From Cryptomeria japonica (taxonomy: Eukaryota > Streptophyta > Pinopsida > Cupressales > Cupressaceae): 64,000 nucleotides of DNA. The notes beneath the pieces are model-generated. The model made no database searches. It was given only the letters and a program-made list of their open reading frames with translations, and was not told the origin of the DNA. The stretch spans positions 258,527,533-258,591,532 of the forward strand of contig NC_081410.1 in the NCBI RefSeq assembly GCF_030272615.1, written 5' to 3'. A program made the translations under genes and the position numbers. Shown here one piece after another: positions 1 through 11,386 of the stretch; position 1 is the first letter of the stretch; every line of letters begins with the position of its first letter.

Positions 1-1277
1 ATAATTTCAAGCTTCAAAATCACAACCTTGAATCTATTTCCTACACATAAAAAAGGGAGAAACTACTGGTAGGGGTTTACCTACGTCAAACCCTAATTTA
101 GGAATGAATCTTTGTTGGATTTTGCCAAGATCAAGAAGTCATTGAAATGTACAAGATAGAGACATAATATGGGACAAGAATAAACTGTATTCTCATCAAT
201 AGAAAATGATCAACAACTGTTGTTACATACAATGTAGATGAGCTTGCTTACATAGGCAAGGCTAGGGATATGTATGAGCACACAAATGTGACATGTGGCT
301 CAATAAGAAACAAGGGTAGGTAGGAAATAGGTGTGGGTAGGTAGGAGAAATAATATAATATTCCACATGAGGTGGATCACCCACCGAAGGTGGAATTATC
401 ACTCCACAATAAGTGGATATGATAGTGTAATAACAAGATCAACACCATAAGAGGTGGAATTTCTCCTACACACACTATCCCAATGTGGCACAAACACCCA
501 AGTGTCTCATATCCAAACTACTATGAAATGCATTATCCTAAGTAAACTTAAGTAAGTGTAATAATATCCATGATGAATAATTATTTACACCAACAATCTT
601 GAATTAAGTGATGCAAATATTGAAATAAATGTTGAAAAGATATACCTCAGATTTGCAATTGTTGATAATTATGCTTTGTTTCTTGAATGTAATCACATAT
701 GTTGTATGAAATGGCATGAACATGATAAAACACTAATCACACACACATGCTTGCATATGAATGATGTAATTTTTCTCCACAATAGTTGAATGACAAATAT
801 GTAACCTTGAAAATGCTTAATGATGAATGCTTCACGAATGCAAGGATGCTAAGTTGATCACTTGGAGACTTAGATTGAAATGAATTGATTAAATGTCTTT
901 ACATATGAGATCCTAGGTCAATTTATTGATTAGGCTGACCTCTAATGGTCACATAGAGCCACCAATTTCATTTCCCACCGCAGAGATAGGTCCCATCCTC
1001 TATTTGAAAATTGGGCCCCATTGTGGGGGACCAAGGCATTGGGTGCTCTAGTCCTAGGACTAGGGTGCTAGTGCCCTAGTCCTCCTTAATAAGAGACCAT
1101 GATTTATTCCTAGAGATGAGGACACACCTCTAGATATTCATTTGGTAGGTTTACATGGCATTAGAAATGGAGTTAAGGCAGTGAACGGACCCAGATAAGA
1201 GATGAGAGGGAGACACACTAAACTAGGGGCAAAAATATGAGGTGTAAATTGGCCTGGTGAAAAATTGTGATGCTACA
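1..1277 (-). mobile_element. Family A 3' LTR, truncated by window edge and split by a solo LTR
   Basis: Recognised by comparison with the complete LTRs of element A2 (38131-39327 and 44670-45896). The first 110 bases match the part of A2 near 38600-38700 (TTTACCT.CGTCAAACCC block), and the piece ends in GCTACA at 1277, as the A2 LTRs do. It is followed by a polypurine tract on the minus strand, so this is the 3' LTR of a minus-oriented element whose left end lies outside the window. It contains two GC-rich hairpins near 1026-1083. The solo LTR at 113-595 interrupts it. Confidence 0.75.
113..595. mobile_element. Solo LTR (483 bp), family S, copy 1
   Basis: Begins TGTTGG and ends CCAACA, perfect short inverted termini. 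It is flanked by the 5-bp direct repeat ATCTT at 108-112 and 596-600. A diverged copy lies at 7040-7510. No internal coding region, PBS or PPT is attached, so this is the remnant of LTR-LTR recombination. It sits inside the A-type LTR at 1-1277 and is therefore younger than it. Confidence 0.9.
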
Positions 1278-1298
1278 TTTATCCCCCACTTTAATGGG
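1278..1298 (-). other. Polypurine tract of element A
   Basis: The minus strand reads CCCATTAAAGTGGGGGATAAA directly against the LTR terminus TGTAGC. This is the expected position and composition of a plus-strand primer. The same sequence with few changes adjoins the A2 3' LTR at 39328. Confidence 0.75.
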
Positions 1299-1686
1299 CA
1301 TATGAGACTATACAAATACTCATGGTAAAGTAGATGAAAGAGATGAAAAAGAGGAGGAATGAGGAGCATAATCACAAGGATTATAAGACATTACTAGTTT
1401 CGAGGAACAAACCCCCCAATCTTAGGATCTTAACTCACTCAAACACATGCAAGGGCACACAAAACAAGACAAAAACAAAAATTCAAAAGGAAAAAGACAC
1501 ACCACACAAAAAGATAAAAACCAAAAACATGACCTCAATCAAGTCAACTAGCAAAGAGAACTTGATATCAAAATGTCTCAAAAACTAATATCTTTCTTGA
1601 AAAATGCCAAATCAAGAACACAAGCGATCACATAAAAGAGAAAGAGCACACATCATCCATGAAATACAAATAGCAAAGCTATGAGG

Positions 1687-1805
1687 TCATGAGAAGAAAG
1701 AGAGAAGCATGGATACACATTTTAGATGTGTTTTTCTAGGTGATACATGAGAGGAATGATGAGAGAACATGGATACACATTCTAGATGTGTTTTTCTAGG
1801 TGATC
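1687..1805. repeat. Two-copy ~60 bp tandem repeat
   Basis: The text catggatacacatt(t/c)tagatgtgtttttctaggtgat occurs twice about 60 bases apart, with nearly identical copies. Confidence 0.85.
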
Positions 1806-1886
1806 CATTTTGGGGAGAACAATAGGAATAGTCTATCTATGTTTTTCTAGTTCCACTCATCATCGTGCATGTGTGCAAGTGATTCC

Positions 1887-2245
1887 TGGTTTCAAGTGTA
1901 TATCATCCTATATAAGAGTTTGTTTTCTTTGATTTCCAAGATGCTTCAACTTGTTTAAGACATATAGTGAAAATGCAAATGCCAAGAGGCAATTTTGGCT
2001 CTGGGAGCATCTCATATAAGAGTTTGTTTGCTCTAGTTTTGAGAATGTGTAACCCCATACAAGATAAATACATGCCTGGTTTCAAGGATATCCCATGTAA
2101 GAGTTTGTTTACTCTAGTCCCGAGAATGTGCATCCTATCTAAGACATATATCAATGTTGTGTCTGGTTTCAGGCATGAAGCATCTTGTATAAGACTTTAT
2201 TTTGTGTGGTTTTGAGTCTAAACACCCCATTTAAGACATGCAAAA
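1887..2245. repeat. Degenerate ~90 bp tandem repeat, about four units
   Basis: The core tggtttcaagg.. catc.tataagagtttgttt recurs near 1887, 2003, 2075 and 2162 with substitutions and small gaps. Each unit ends with a variant of ctaagacatat. In the minus-oriented element this array lies between the coding part and the 3' LTR. Confidence 0.75.
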
Positions 2246-2910
2246 ATACAGTACAATATTTTACAAAGAGGGTGATATGCATGCTCCCCCTTAAGATGTC
2301 AACGTTGCCCTATGTTTATGTCTTAAGGAAGCTCGAAACAAGGATACCCACTTTCAACACCAAGGAGATATCCTTTAGGCAATAAATTCATAAATTCAAG
2401 CTAAAGAGGGAAAACTCTTCAAGAAAGGATAAGATAGTTGAAAAAGAGATATCTTGCAATAAGTGTAAAGAGGATCCTTGGAGGAGAAGAGATATTTTCT
2501 CAAGAGGAGTTTTTGAACAAACATAGAATCTTATACCAAAAGAAGAGAAGGAGAACAAGAATGCCTACCTTCCCCCTATTCCTAGGTGAAAGAGATTCTT
2601 GATGAAGGATGACACAATTTTGACCCAATGTGAAAGGTAAGTTTATAAAAGATATAAATTTCCAAGTGAAACAGAGGTTGTAGCTAGAGATACACACTTC
2701 TTGAATAAGAGAAAATCCTTGAGCAAACAACAACTTCACACAAGGAATGATATCAACTGATAAGAAAACACCACTCAACAAGGGAAAAGTGGAAAGGATA
2801 AGAAAAAAAGATCATTTCCCCCCAAGTGTAAGGACAATGAGAAGAATTATACAACTTCCAAAAAGAGATTATTCATAAGAGATGTACTAATTAAAACAAA
2901 GAATAGGTCT

Positions 2911-3200
2911 TAACCAAGGAACACACATGTACTCACATGAAGGATAATTCCATGCAAGAAAGGACAAGTTATAAAAAATACAACACAAAAGAAGAGGAAA
3001 TCTTCAAAAAGAGACAGAAGGAAAATGCCATCCTTTCCTCCCAAGCAAGAGGACAAGGAAAAAATATGATAAATGATCACACATTTGCTAAGGAGATATT
3101 TTTCATAAGAGACATACCATTTCAAAAAAGGAATAGATCCTAACCAAGAAACACACATGTATTCACATAAAGGATATTTCCATTCAAAAAAGGACATCAA
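2911..3200. repeat. ~230 bp direct repeat, second copy partial
   Basis: taaccaaggaacacacatgt at 2911 and taaccaagaaacacacatgt at 3141 are followed by matching text (cacat.aaggata.ttccat.caa.aaaggac), giving a 230-base period. Confidence 0.8.
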
Positions 3201-4186
3201 GTTATGAAAGAATGCAATCTATAAAGGAAATAGTGGAACCTTAGAAAGAGGAAAGATATAGGATAATATTCTTGCCCCCCAAACATAAAGAAAAGAACAA
3301 ATAGACTATTATGTTTCTCACTAAGTATGATTGCACCTGAAATTGTACCACCATGAATGACAATGAGCCCCCAATATGTAAGCTTAACAATGCCACATAG
3401 TGAGGAGCAACATAATATGAACTTGAATGTTATTTGAAATTATTAATGAGAAATATGCAATTCATTGTCACATGTTACTTTTAAAATCAATATAATGTTG
3501 TATTTTTGTTTTCAAATCTTGACACTAATTAGTAGAATGGCCATGAATTTTATGATACTTGCAAAAAGAAGAATTTTCCAAACATTGTCTATGTTTCCTT
3601 CTTCTTTTAGGCCAAATACGAGAGATTAAGTTGGCATGAAGAAAATCAGAAAAAACATTATCTTGTTTTAATAACATATTGTGATGAGAAAATGTAGATT
3701 CACTAGACTATGAAGGAGGGTATGTTGACAAAGGAAGAGGTTGGAAACCTATATTTTCATTAGAAAAGTGTGATTTCTCATGAATTTCAAGACTTTGTTG
3801 CACACATTCTAAAACGTATCCATTGTATCCACGTATAGGATCAAGAGATATTTTACTCTTAGGTGAAATTGGATTGAAGTTTAAAGAGGCCCAATCAATT
3901 TATAGACATGTGTTAGGATACAAAATTTGAGTATCAAATTTAGGCATCTTAGATTTTCTACAAAAAGAAGGTGTAAAATCTAATGACCCCCAATCATCCT
4001 CCAAGATTTCTTCTTTAGGAAATTATTTAGTAGGAGATAGTGTATTTTTCTGAATTGGAGAGAGGATTGTAGGGACTAACAAAGCATATTTTGCTTCAAC
4101 TTGTATGTTCTTGTCGGTTTCCAAAGCAAATACTTCTTTCTTATATAAGGTACTAGAAGATAATCAAGAACAACTTTTGGTTTTTT

Positions 4187-4597
4187 TCAAGGTTGAGAGA
4201 TATCTTGATGAATGTGAACAACAAACATAGGCTCCTCAACAATATTAATGGCATTGATTTGATCTTTCTTAGGTGTTTCATTTTTGCGAGAGAGAGCATT
4301 GGAAACATTATAATGATGAGAAATGGTGTCATCTTCTTGCTCTAAAGTATTATCATGAGTAAGACAATCTTTAGGAAAGGGACCATCATATATCATTAAT
4401 GATTCATCTCTTGGGGGGAAATCATGAAAAGAAGGTATGGTAATGCTAGGAAAAGTATCCCCAATATCATCCTCTTGAACCAAATAATCCTTAAGGGGGA
4501 GGTACATTTTAGGAGAAGGATGAACATAATTCTCCAAAGCTCCATCTTTATGAGGGATAGCTTTGAAAGAATTGATCATATTCTCTTCTTGCACCAT
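4187..4597 (-). pseudogene. Open frame of 136 codons in element A, unknown
   Basis: This is the longest open frame in the A interior and lies on the expected coding strand of the element, about 400 bases from where the primer site should be. The product is acidic and rich in Asp, Glu, Pro and Ile, with no cysteine cluster or protease motif. I do not recognise it. It may be a remnant of the gag tail, or chance. Nothing in the sequence shows translation. Confidence 0.25.
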
Positions 4598-5004
4598 TCT
4601 GCCATCATTGGTAGGACCAATTTTGGGAGAGGGTAAATCATAGCTCTGAATGAAAGGGAGAACTAAATTATCATCATATGCATGAAAGGGAACATCATGA
4701 ACATCTTAAATATACCTTGAAATTGAACTAGAAAAATAAAATAAGAACTCCATATGAACCTATGCTCAAACAAGAAACTCATATGTCTTGTAACCAAAGT
4801 AATGTTCACTCAATATATGCATGGAAAATTGAATAAAGGAGGAAAATTATGAATTTGAAAATTTGAAAAAATTTGTTATTAAACAATGCAAAATTTTGTA
4901 AAAGTGATTGTTTAACCAATTAATTAAGCAATTTGATTTGTGAATTTGAAAGATAAGTGCCTCTAAATTGTAGCATAACATATCATAAAGATCAGATCCG
5001 AAAA

Positions 5005-6210
5005 TTGATGCAATTTTACTCCTGCATCTATGAATATTTTACCCAAATAGTGAGGAGAGGGAGGAAAACATTGCTAAACAATCAATATATGCACACAAAT
5101 ATAGATATATACATATATATGTATATGTATATATATGTATATATATGTATATACATATACATACATATATACATATATATGTATATATGTATATATACAC
5201 ATATATGTATACACACACACACATACACACACACACACACACATATATATATGGACAACTTGAATTTTCCTAGGCATGCCATATTTATTATACTATGCAG
5301 CTACTCACATTATTCTCTAGAATATGCAAGTTCAACCTTCCATGAGGTCTCCTAGCATTACAAATGCAACTAGAAGCTCAAATTCTTATTGAATGTTATG
5401 ATTTATTCAAATTTTCTTTTCTTACATGCAGGATTACAGACATATACAAACACCCAATAATCTTATTTGATACACATACATCACCAGTTACTCTTTATAT
5501 TTTACGAAGAAGGATAAGGAAAGGAGAAGGACCTTATTTAAGCTACTATTTACTATATACTGATGCATCTTATGCAAATTCTTCAATTTTCACATCATGA
5601 TCTACACTAAATCATTCTTATAGGCATAATACAAACACTTCATCTTACTACTCTTGATAAAATTGACATAACAAGTTAATCCTATAAACATAGCATCCAT
5701 TAAATGAATACACACAATTTTATCTCTCTATAACATCATCATTTATATTGTGAAAACAACTTTTATCATATAAATAAGCACTTGAAATTACTATTGTCAC
5801 AAAGGATTGCACTAGTGAAGCTAAGTGTAAAACCCAATAATCCTGTGAAACATGGAAACACCTTCGAGCTTGTGGGTTGCTCAAATTGAAGGCGAATCTC
5901 CAGAGTGAGCTGATTCTCTTTGATGAATCTCCTACAAATGACTTTCTGATGGGAAAAAGGATAAAAGCATATAGAAATTGAAACCTATCCTAGGAGGCAA
6001 TGCACCAAATGATTTATTTGAGACCTGCAACCTACTTATCTCACAAAACCTTCAACTAAGAGCCATGAAACTCTCACAATTCAACTAAAAATGTGATGCA
6101 TAAATATTTCTTAGAAAGGGATAAACCCAATTCTTTGATTGAAGGAGAACTGAATGGTTTTCACAGCTACAAACTATTAAAATCAATTAACACAATCATT
6201 ATTATCTAAA
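5005..6210 (+). repeat. Left arm of a ~1.2 kb inverted repeat
   Basis: From tgcaattttactcctgcat (about 5005) to the acaatc near 6208, this matches the reverse complement of 24050-25183 almost throughout. Examples are gtgaggagagggaggaaaac, the 'aggcatgcc' block and the run around 5840-6060. Homology stops sharply at both ends. It has no coding capacity. The two arms differ most in the (TA)-rich microsatellite inside them. I cannot assign it to an element class. Confidence 0.8.
5094..5252. repeat. Compound (TA/TGTA/CA) microsatellite
   Basis: Interrupted atatac/gtatat units pass into an (AC)n run and end in atatatat. Open frames here on either strand (Tyr-Ile-Cys-Val repeats) are artefacts of the repeat. 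Confidence 0.95.
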
Positions 6211-7039
6211 TATCAGTATTGTCTGATTTGAACTTGAAGGTCCTTTGAGCGTTCTCTTCAATCAGCTTGTTGGGAGGAAGGGTTCCCCCTCTACAATTGT
6301 CGATTGAGTGAAAATATTATATTTTTTTGCAGGTGTGTGTTATTTGGTTATACATTCTTGTCGATTGGTATTTCTGCTACTATAATTATGTAGTTGATAT
6401 ATGTGTAAGCTACATATTAATTTAGATTGAACTAAAGATATAATTTTTGTGTAAATTAAGTATGTTATTGATTTGAGTTATATTTACATGTTTTCAATTT
6501 TATAAATTTGGCAATTTGTGTTGAGTTTTTGCTTCAGAGTTTGTTGTAATTTCTACACAATTCATGTTGCTTAAATAAAATAGAACAACTTCTATCACCA
6601 GGAAGTGATAGTTCTTGTCACCAACTTTGTTTTGATTTGCAAGAGGTTATCTTTTCATAGATGCATTCATCCCCACTCATTACCTGATTTTCACCCCTTG
6701 ATGGCATATTGCCTAGACATCATTCACAAGTTTACGCCCTTGTATTGTCACGTATAGACCAACTAAAATTTATTATTAAATATCAATTCTATTGCACTCT
6801 TTGCCTAGTATTCACCTATCAAGTAGTAGGGGGTATATTTTATTTGATATCTCAGACAGAGAGCAGTAAATAGACAGAGACAATGCAAAATAAGGATAGA
6901 GGCCTGCAAAAAGGAAAAGATAAAGTTTATCATAAGGCAACCTTAACAGTATGAAGCCAGAGAATGTTATCCTTAAATCATTGGAAGACCTACAAAGGCA
7001 ACTACATGCATACAGTCCATACAAAGTTTTATAGTCATG
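6211..7039. other. Unassigned AT-rich DNA
   Basis: Single-copy-looking AT-rich sequence between the left inverted-repeat arm and the second solo LTR. I see no long open frame, retroelement motif or RNA gene. A pyrimidine stretch followed by gcag near 6335 looks like a splice acceptor, but no flanking exon can be supported. Confidence 0.4.
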
Positions 7040-7510
7040 TGTGAGATTTTGCCAAGATCAAGAGGCAATGGAAAGCATAAATAAGAGAGAACAAAATAGA
7101 TGATAGAAATAAACTATATTCTATCAAGATGAAAAATATGATCAACTGGATCATTAAGCATTCAATTGTTACATACAATGAATATGAGCCTTCTTATATA
7201 GGCAAGGCTATATGGATATGTGAGCACACAAACATGCCATGTGGCTCAATAAGAAACAAGGGTAGGTAGGAAATAGGTGTGGGTAGGTAGGAGAAACAAT
7301 ATAATATTCCACATGAGGTGGACCACCCACTGAATGTGGAGTGTCACAACAAGATCACACCATAAAAGGTGGAAATTCTCCTACACACACTATCCCAATG
7401 TGGCACAAACACCCAAGTGTCTCATACCCAAACTACTATGAAATGCATTTCCTAAGTAAACTTAAGTAAGGTGTAATAATATCCATGATGAATAATTATT
7501 TACAACAACA
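7040..7510. mobile_element. Solo LTR (471 bp), family S, copy 2
   Basis: Aligns along its length with 113-595 (for example gggtaggtaggaaataggtg and cccaatgtggcacaaacacc). Starts TGTGAG, ends CAACA, and is flanked by the 5-bp direct repeat TCATG (7035-7039 and 7511-7515). It is a second independent insertion of the same family, again reduced to one LTR. Confidence 0.9.
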
Positions 7511-7879
7511 TCATGAAAATCAAGGACAATGTTCGATCTGAAGGTCATATTAGTGTAAATGCAATCAAATATGAAGCCCTAGTTACTAAGAAGAACGCCC
7601 GAGTTTCCTTCTGATAAAAATAAGATTAAAATATTATATTTGAACTCTTATTGGTATTTTTGGAAAAGGTTTAAAAGATCATTACATATATATACCAACA
7701 ACCTTCAATTTGGAGCCTTAAAGTATCTGTTTGACAAAGTTAAAGACCCCTTATTTGCATGTACAAGCCTGTATCCAACCCCTTTCTATTTTATATCAGA
7801 GCATGCAAGCAACTAGGTCTTCATCAACCAACTCAAAGGCAGTTATTAAATGTGGGAGTTTTAGTTAAGTGAACCTTCT
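7511..7879. other. Unassigned DNA between solo LTR and Copia insertion
   Basis: AT-rich with short frames only. It continues, across the Copia insertion, into 23428 onward. No feature recognised. Confidence 0.4.
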
Positions 7880-9401
7880 TGATAGTTTTGATACTTAATA
7901 TAAGTACAGATCCAATAGCCAACAAGATGAGAGGGGGGGGGTGAATCATACAAACTTAATCTTCCATAAAAACAACAGATTCAACCTCGGCAACATATAC
8001 TTCAGTAATATAACCAAAACTACTAAACATACAAACTAAAAAGCATATAAACATCATAAACCTCATAACATCAGATTTAATGTGGAAACCCAAATAGGGA
8101 AAAACCACTGTGGGATTTCGGACCCACTAAGAAATATACTCTTCTAGAGTATGCTCGGTTAAAAGAAAATCTTGTTAAAGATTACAAACACATTGCTAGA
8201 TGTGACTCGGTTAAGGGATTTCCCTCAGATCTGTTAGGATCTTCATCTTGTTAGAAGTGACCTTGTTAAAGGATTTCAAACACTCAATCAGAATGTCACC
8301 TTGCTAGAGGGTTTTACAAATAAGACTGTTAAGTCCACTCGGTTAAGAGATTTTCTGTCACTTTCACAAAATAACAGTAATAAAAATCTATCTACAACTT
8401 CACATCTAAAATGCTAAAGTAGATTCAAATTTGCTCAATACAATCTAGACATAGAACTAATCTTGTCCATTTGTTGGGCTTCTATATTTTGTTATTCAAA
8501 CAGGTCTTCAGGCTTCTGTGTTCGATAATCACTATGTAGCATCTCTGTGCATACACTTGCTCGCATGCATTGTTTATCAACAGTTCCCTATTTATAAACA
8601 ATTAGCTAACTGCTTAATCTCCTTGATCACATTTCCCATGATCAATCATAGCCATCAGATCTTCATGCTTGACCAGGTTCAATGTATCTTTCGATCTGAA
8701 AAATGTTTTACCTCGCCTTGGAACTTGCATATATTTCTTGGAAATTGTGCTAGGGTATTGTGGTTCAATCTGAACTGTAGATCTTTTTGTCGATCTTCCA
8801 TTGCCATAGATTCTTAACAAACTTTATTTACGGCATACCAATCATTTAATCAGTTCCAGCTCATCAACTTCCTTCATTAAATAACGCATGTAAATATTTA
8901 ATGCATTCTGTTACAGCTTGGTTACAACTTGGTTACAACTTGGTAAATACTAAACTTCACTTGGTAGACATTCTGCCTTCATTAACCGATAGCGATAAGC
9001 TTAGGTTTTACCGACTAGGTTCTTTGTTTGGTAACATAGTATAGTATTAACCTTACAATTTACAACATATGTATGATGTTAAAAAAATCTAAACAACATG
9101 ATCTCATCATTATCTGACTTGGTAATAGTTGCCCATTGAATACCTTATTCATCCTCTTATTCATCATATTCTTTCTGTGTCTTTTACCGACATCTTTATA
9201 CTCTTCAAATCATACTTCTCAAGATATGGCAACATCATAGTGAATTAGAAAATCAATTTCTTTACATCAATGACAAAATAATAATATTAAGACAGTAAAC
9301 ATCCTTAATCAGTTATATTCATAATCATCAACATCCTTCTCAATATCCTTATTGAAATGCCAACAATCTTCCATTGTCTGTTATAATGCCAAATGATAAC
9401 A
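7880..9401 (-). repeat. Copia 3' LTR (1522 bp)
   Basis: Matches 14076-14767 joined to 22613-23422. Plus-strand start is TGATAGTTTTGATAC and end is ATGATAACA. Near its plus-strand start it has a nine-G run in the context gaga-G9-tgaatca, which in the element is the U5 end of the LTR. Confidence 0.95.
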
Positions 9402-9420
9402 ATCTCCCCCTTTGGCATTG
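9402..9420 (-). other. Copia polypurine tract
   Basis: The minus strand reads ATGCCAAAGGGGGAGAT immediately before the LTR start TGTTATC, the usual plus-strand primer of this class. The B element has nearly the same text at 47520-47536. Confidence 0.9.
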
Positions 9421-9827
9421 ATGGCAAAACCAATTGATTTGACCTTAAAAGATTCAGATTGCTGTGATTCTGAAATGCTAAAATGCTCTCTTGCTGTCAT
9501 CAGACTTCTCCCCCATACATTAGACTTATCCTCTTTTTTCAGTCTTCTTTCCTTTCTCAGTTTTCTCCCCCTTTGACAACAATGCCAAAAAGTAAAGAAC
9601 TAAAACATAATTTCTTCCTGTATGAAGTGAATTCCTACTGTAGTGTGTCAATTCAGTCTCGGTCAGAGCATTTTGTCTTCAATTCCTGTTCCCTGTATTG
9701 TTTCCTGTATTATTTCCTGTAATATTTCCTGTACACCTTTAGAAAACATCCTAAAGTGTGTAAGTTAGCATCAACTCCTAAAAGATATTCAATAGAGTCA
9801 TCAAATTGATGCTTTCACCGAACTTGG
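9421..9827. other. Copia untranslated region before the 3' LTR
   Basis: Lies between the end of the RNase H frame and the polypurine tract. Pyrimidine-rich on the plus strand, with a short cctgtattatttcctgtaat repeat near 9690-9735. No coding signal. Confidence 0.5.
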
Positions 9828-10651
9828 TCAGTGAGTAGAAGATAGGGGTAGGACCCCTAACTTACTTCTGAGATATTCAAAAGTGTCCCTTGGTAGTGGT
9901 TTGGTGAAGATATCTGCTATTTGTTTCTTTGTGCTAACATACTCCAACACCACTTTCTTCTCTTGAGCTTCTTCTCTAAGATAATGATATTTGATAGAGA
10001 TGTGCTTTGTCTTAGAGTGCATAACATGATTTTTTGAAATGTTAATGGCACTAGTATTGTCACAAAATATAGTTACTGGCTCGGTAACTTTCTCATTTAT
10101 ACCTTCCAACAATTGTTTGATCCATGCAATGTTGGTCCAATTCAATGCCGCAACAACGTATTCAACTTCTGCTGTTGACTGTGAAACACATCCTTGTTTC
10201 TTGCTAAGCCAACTCACTAGTCTTTCTCCTAAAAAGAAAGCTCCTCCACTTGTGCTTTTCTGTCATCAATGTTGCCTGCCCAATCAGCATCAGTATAAAC
10301 TTTTAAATCAAAATCATTTCCTTTCTGATATACTAAGCCATAATCTTCAGTGCCTTTTAAGTATCTAAAAATTCTTTTGATTGCTGTCATGTGTGTTTCC
10401 TTAGGATCTGCAGAGAATCTTGCAACTATACCTACTACATGTGCTATGTTTGGTCTATTGTGAACAACATATTGCAACTTTCCAATCATGGATCGATAAA
10501 GTGTCTCATCAATAGATGCAGATTCATCATTCTTTGATAATTTACAGTTGGTAGTCATAGGAGTACTTACTGGTTTTGAATCCTCCATTCCAAATTTCTT
10601 CAAGATTTTCTTTATGTACTTGGATTGAGTAAGGAAAATCTCATTTTTCAT
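9828..10651 (-). pseudogene. pol: Copia pol: RT tail and RNase H, frameshifted
   Basis: 10229-10651 gives the RT connection and the start of RNase H, with KLQYVVHNRPNIA, RYLKGTEDYGLVY and VYTDADWAGN (first catalytic Asp). A one-base loss in an A run near 10255 shifts the frame, and reading continues in 9828-10217 with SWLSKKQGC, QSTAEVEYVVAA (catalytic Glu), CDNTSAI and HSKTKHI.IKYH, ending shortly after FTKPLP. This is the standard C-terminal end of Copia pol. It cannot be translated as one chain in this copy. Confidence 0.93.
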
Positions 10652-11386
10652 TTGCAGTATCTATAAACCTATAAAATACTTTATCTCACCGATTAATGAC
10701 ATCTCAAATTCTTTGCTCATTTCATTTCCAAAGTTCTTACATAGAGAGTCATTTCCACAAAATATAATATCATCAACAAATATGGCTGAGATCGGTATTC
10801 CATTTTCATCATTCTTCATGTACATATTGTTGTTCTCACTTGTCCTTATAAAACCAATCTTAATCAAATAAGAGTGCAATCTTTCATACCATGCTCTAGG
10901 TGCTTGTCTCAAACCATATAAAGCTTTGTTCAATTTACATACCTGATCTTTATTATTATCTTCAACAAATTCTTTAGGTTGTTCAATAAAAACTTCTTCT
11001 TCTAATATTCCATTCAGAAATGCAGATTTGACATCCATTTGATATACCTTGAAGTTTTTGAAAGCAACATATGCCAACAATGTTCTTACTCGTTCAAGTC
11101 TAGCAATAGGTGCAAAAGTTTCACCATAATCAATTCCTTCTTCTTGAGCATAACCTTTGCAAACTAGTCTTGCTTTGTTTCAAATGACCTCTCCTTTTTC
11201 ATTTAGCTTGTTTATGAAAATCCACTTTGTACCGATTATATTTTTGTCCTTCGGTCTTGGGATTAGTGTCCATGTGTCAATCTTCTTGATTTGATCAATC
11301 TCTTCTGTCATAGCATTTATCCAATCTTCACTGTTAAATGCCTCTTTCACTATTCTCGGTTCAAATTCAGATATCAGACATGTGTT
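10652..11386 (-). pseudogene. pol: Copia pol: reverse transcriptase
   Basis: Minus-strand reading contains [50 protein letters not shown] and the catalytic box FVDDI (usual form YVDD). The frame is the same as that of the integrase to its right. It is broken by a TGA near 11177 (in EVI[14 protein letters not shown], normally Arg), by a TAG near 11384 and by a TAG near 10658 (FIGL-stop-ILQMKNE, normally Gln). All look like C-to-T changes. Reverse transcription is not possible from this copy. Confidence 0.93.

Larger units (their letters stand above)
1278..5004 (-). mobile_element. Decayed interior of element A
   Basis: Continues from the A polypurine tract. The first few hundred bases resemble the A2 interior near 39328-39760 (gaatgagaaaggagca, atcacaaggat). 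Near 4940-5004 the text resembles the A2 leader next to its primer site (near 44570-44640). No gag, protease or RT motif could be read. It is AT-rich and contains several short tandem arrays listed separately. Only one medium open frame (4187-4597, minus) remains. Most of it should be read as non-coding remains. Confidence 0.5.

Noticed and set aside
4957-5355. Several Tyr/Ile/Cys/Val-repeat open frames on both strands
   Set aside because: They are translations of the TA/CA microsatellite.
6812-7024. Possible host exon near 6820-7034 continuing after the solo LTR at 7511
   Set aside because: Removing the solo LTR does not give a long open frame on either strand; no splice-site pair could be supported.
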